NCBI GenBank assembly: GCA_022600255.1
Contig: JAHZKU010000142.1
Span: 1-5,046 of the forward strand
Length of the DNA stretch: 5,046 bases
Direction of reading: 5' to 3'
Source of the DNA: Actinomycetes bacterium
GTDB lineage: Bacteria > Actinomycetota > Actinomycetes > S36-B12 > GCA-2699445
This document shows positions 4,752 through 5,046 of this stretch, piece after piece. The notes below the pieces were generated by a model. That model was not told where the DNA came from. It searched no databases and saw only the letters and a program-made list of their open reading frames with translations. Made by a program: the position numbers and the translations under genes. Numbering within the stretch: position 1 is the stretch's first letter; each line of letters begins with the position of its first letter.

Positions 4752-5046
4752 CTACATCCGGTCCGAGAAGTCCCAACTGGTCAACACCGCCGGGGAGATC
4801 CGGATCGCGACTTCAGTGCTGACTCTGCTCATGAGCCAGTCCCCCAGTTGCGAGTTCGTGAATCCATACCGATCCAAGAGCGCCTTTAGGACCGGTTCAG
4901 CGGCGCTTGCATCGATGCTGGCTGTGCCGCGGCCTCGCACGCCACGATATGGCGCGGAATCTCCGGCGATTTCGAACCCAACCTCGGGGTTGGCTTCGAT
5001 TCGGCGGACGACGAGCGCTGACCCGGTAGTGGCACACCAGATCGCA
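4752..5046 (-). CDS. Pyridoxamine-5'-phosphate-oxidase-like (PPOX) flavin/F420-binding protein, N-terminus beyond window
   Basis: The minus-strand frame is open from the right edge to a TAG at 4754-4752, giving 97 residues of a C-terminal part. The visible sequence matches the PPOX split-barrel fold: an opening IWCATTGSALVVRRIEANPE, where the RR-I-ANP stretch corresponds to the conserved region preceding the VGFEIAGD strand, then APYRGVRGRGTASID, a usual strand and turn, a helix with LKALLDRYGF, and the ending EVAIRISPAVLTSWDF, typical of the family's C-terminal strand. Such proteins bind FMN, or in actinobacteria often coenzyme F420, and carry out reductase, oxidase or heme-related reactions in the cytoplasm. 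The N-terminal third, needed to tell these apart, is outside the window. A GTG at 4940 is an internal codon rather than the start, because the homology continues upstream of it. It is convergent with the methyltransferase. Confidence 0.78.
   Translation of the reverse strand, partial: AIWCATTGSALVVRRIEANPEVGFEIAGDSAPYRGVRGRGTASIDASAAEPVLKALLDRYGFTNSQLGDWLMSRVSTEVAIRISPAVLTSWDFSDRM

Noticed and set aside
1..5046. CRISPR array, tRNA or rRNA, insertion sequence, attachment site
   Set aside because: No spaced direct repeats, cloverleaf, conserved rRNA segments, transposase motifs or terminal inverted repeats were found by reading both strands.

Overview
The window reads as chromosomal DNA from a moderately GC-rich actinobacterium (Actinomycetota). 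The evidence is two GAP/Sap-family membrane proteins, a family best known from mycobacteria and relatives; several starts that look leaderless, with a TANNNT-like -10 box 6-7 bases before an ATG or GTG; an actinobacterial-style lipoprotein; and GTG starts. No sign of a phage, transposon, CRISPR array, tRNA or rRNA was found. Genus cannot be named from this window.

Layout from left to right. Positions 1-147 hold the edge of an unidentified neighbour and a promoter region containing a perfect 13-bp palindrome. A plus-strand tocopherol-cyclase-like gene (148-1149) follows. It converges, with only 3 bp between stops, on a minus-strand pair: an upstream acyl-CoA thioesterase-like gene (1938-2765) and a downstream GAP-family membrane protein (1153-1821). 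Divergent from the thioesterase is a second GAP-family membrane protein (2846-3532, plus). The 80 bp between these divergent starts hold two apparent leaderless promoters and overlapping inverted repeats built from a GGTCGGC-like half-site. Next on the plus strand are a small lipoprotein (3589-4041) with its own leaderless promoter and a class I SAM-dependent methyltransferase (4107-4712) with a strong Shine-Dalgarno sequence. The methyltransferase converges on the C-terminal part of a pyridoxamine-5'-phosphate-oxidase-like (PPOX) protein cut by the right edge (4752-5046, minus).

The coherent core is the thioesterase flanked by two diverged GAP paralogues. GAP/Sap proteins are tied to delivery of complex lipids to the mycobacterial cell surface, and hot-dog thioesterases act on acyl-CoA or acyl-carrier thioesters. 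A lipid-handling or lipid-export locus is therefore a reasonable inference, and the neighbouring lipocalin-like tocopherol-cyclase homologue could also bind or modify a hydrophobic compound. The lipoprotein, methyltransferase and PPOX gene look like ordinary neighbours with no demonstrated link. No clearly new defence or mobile system is visible; the most unusual items are the divergent control region and the paired GAP genes.
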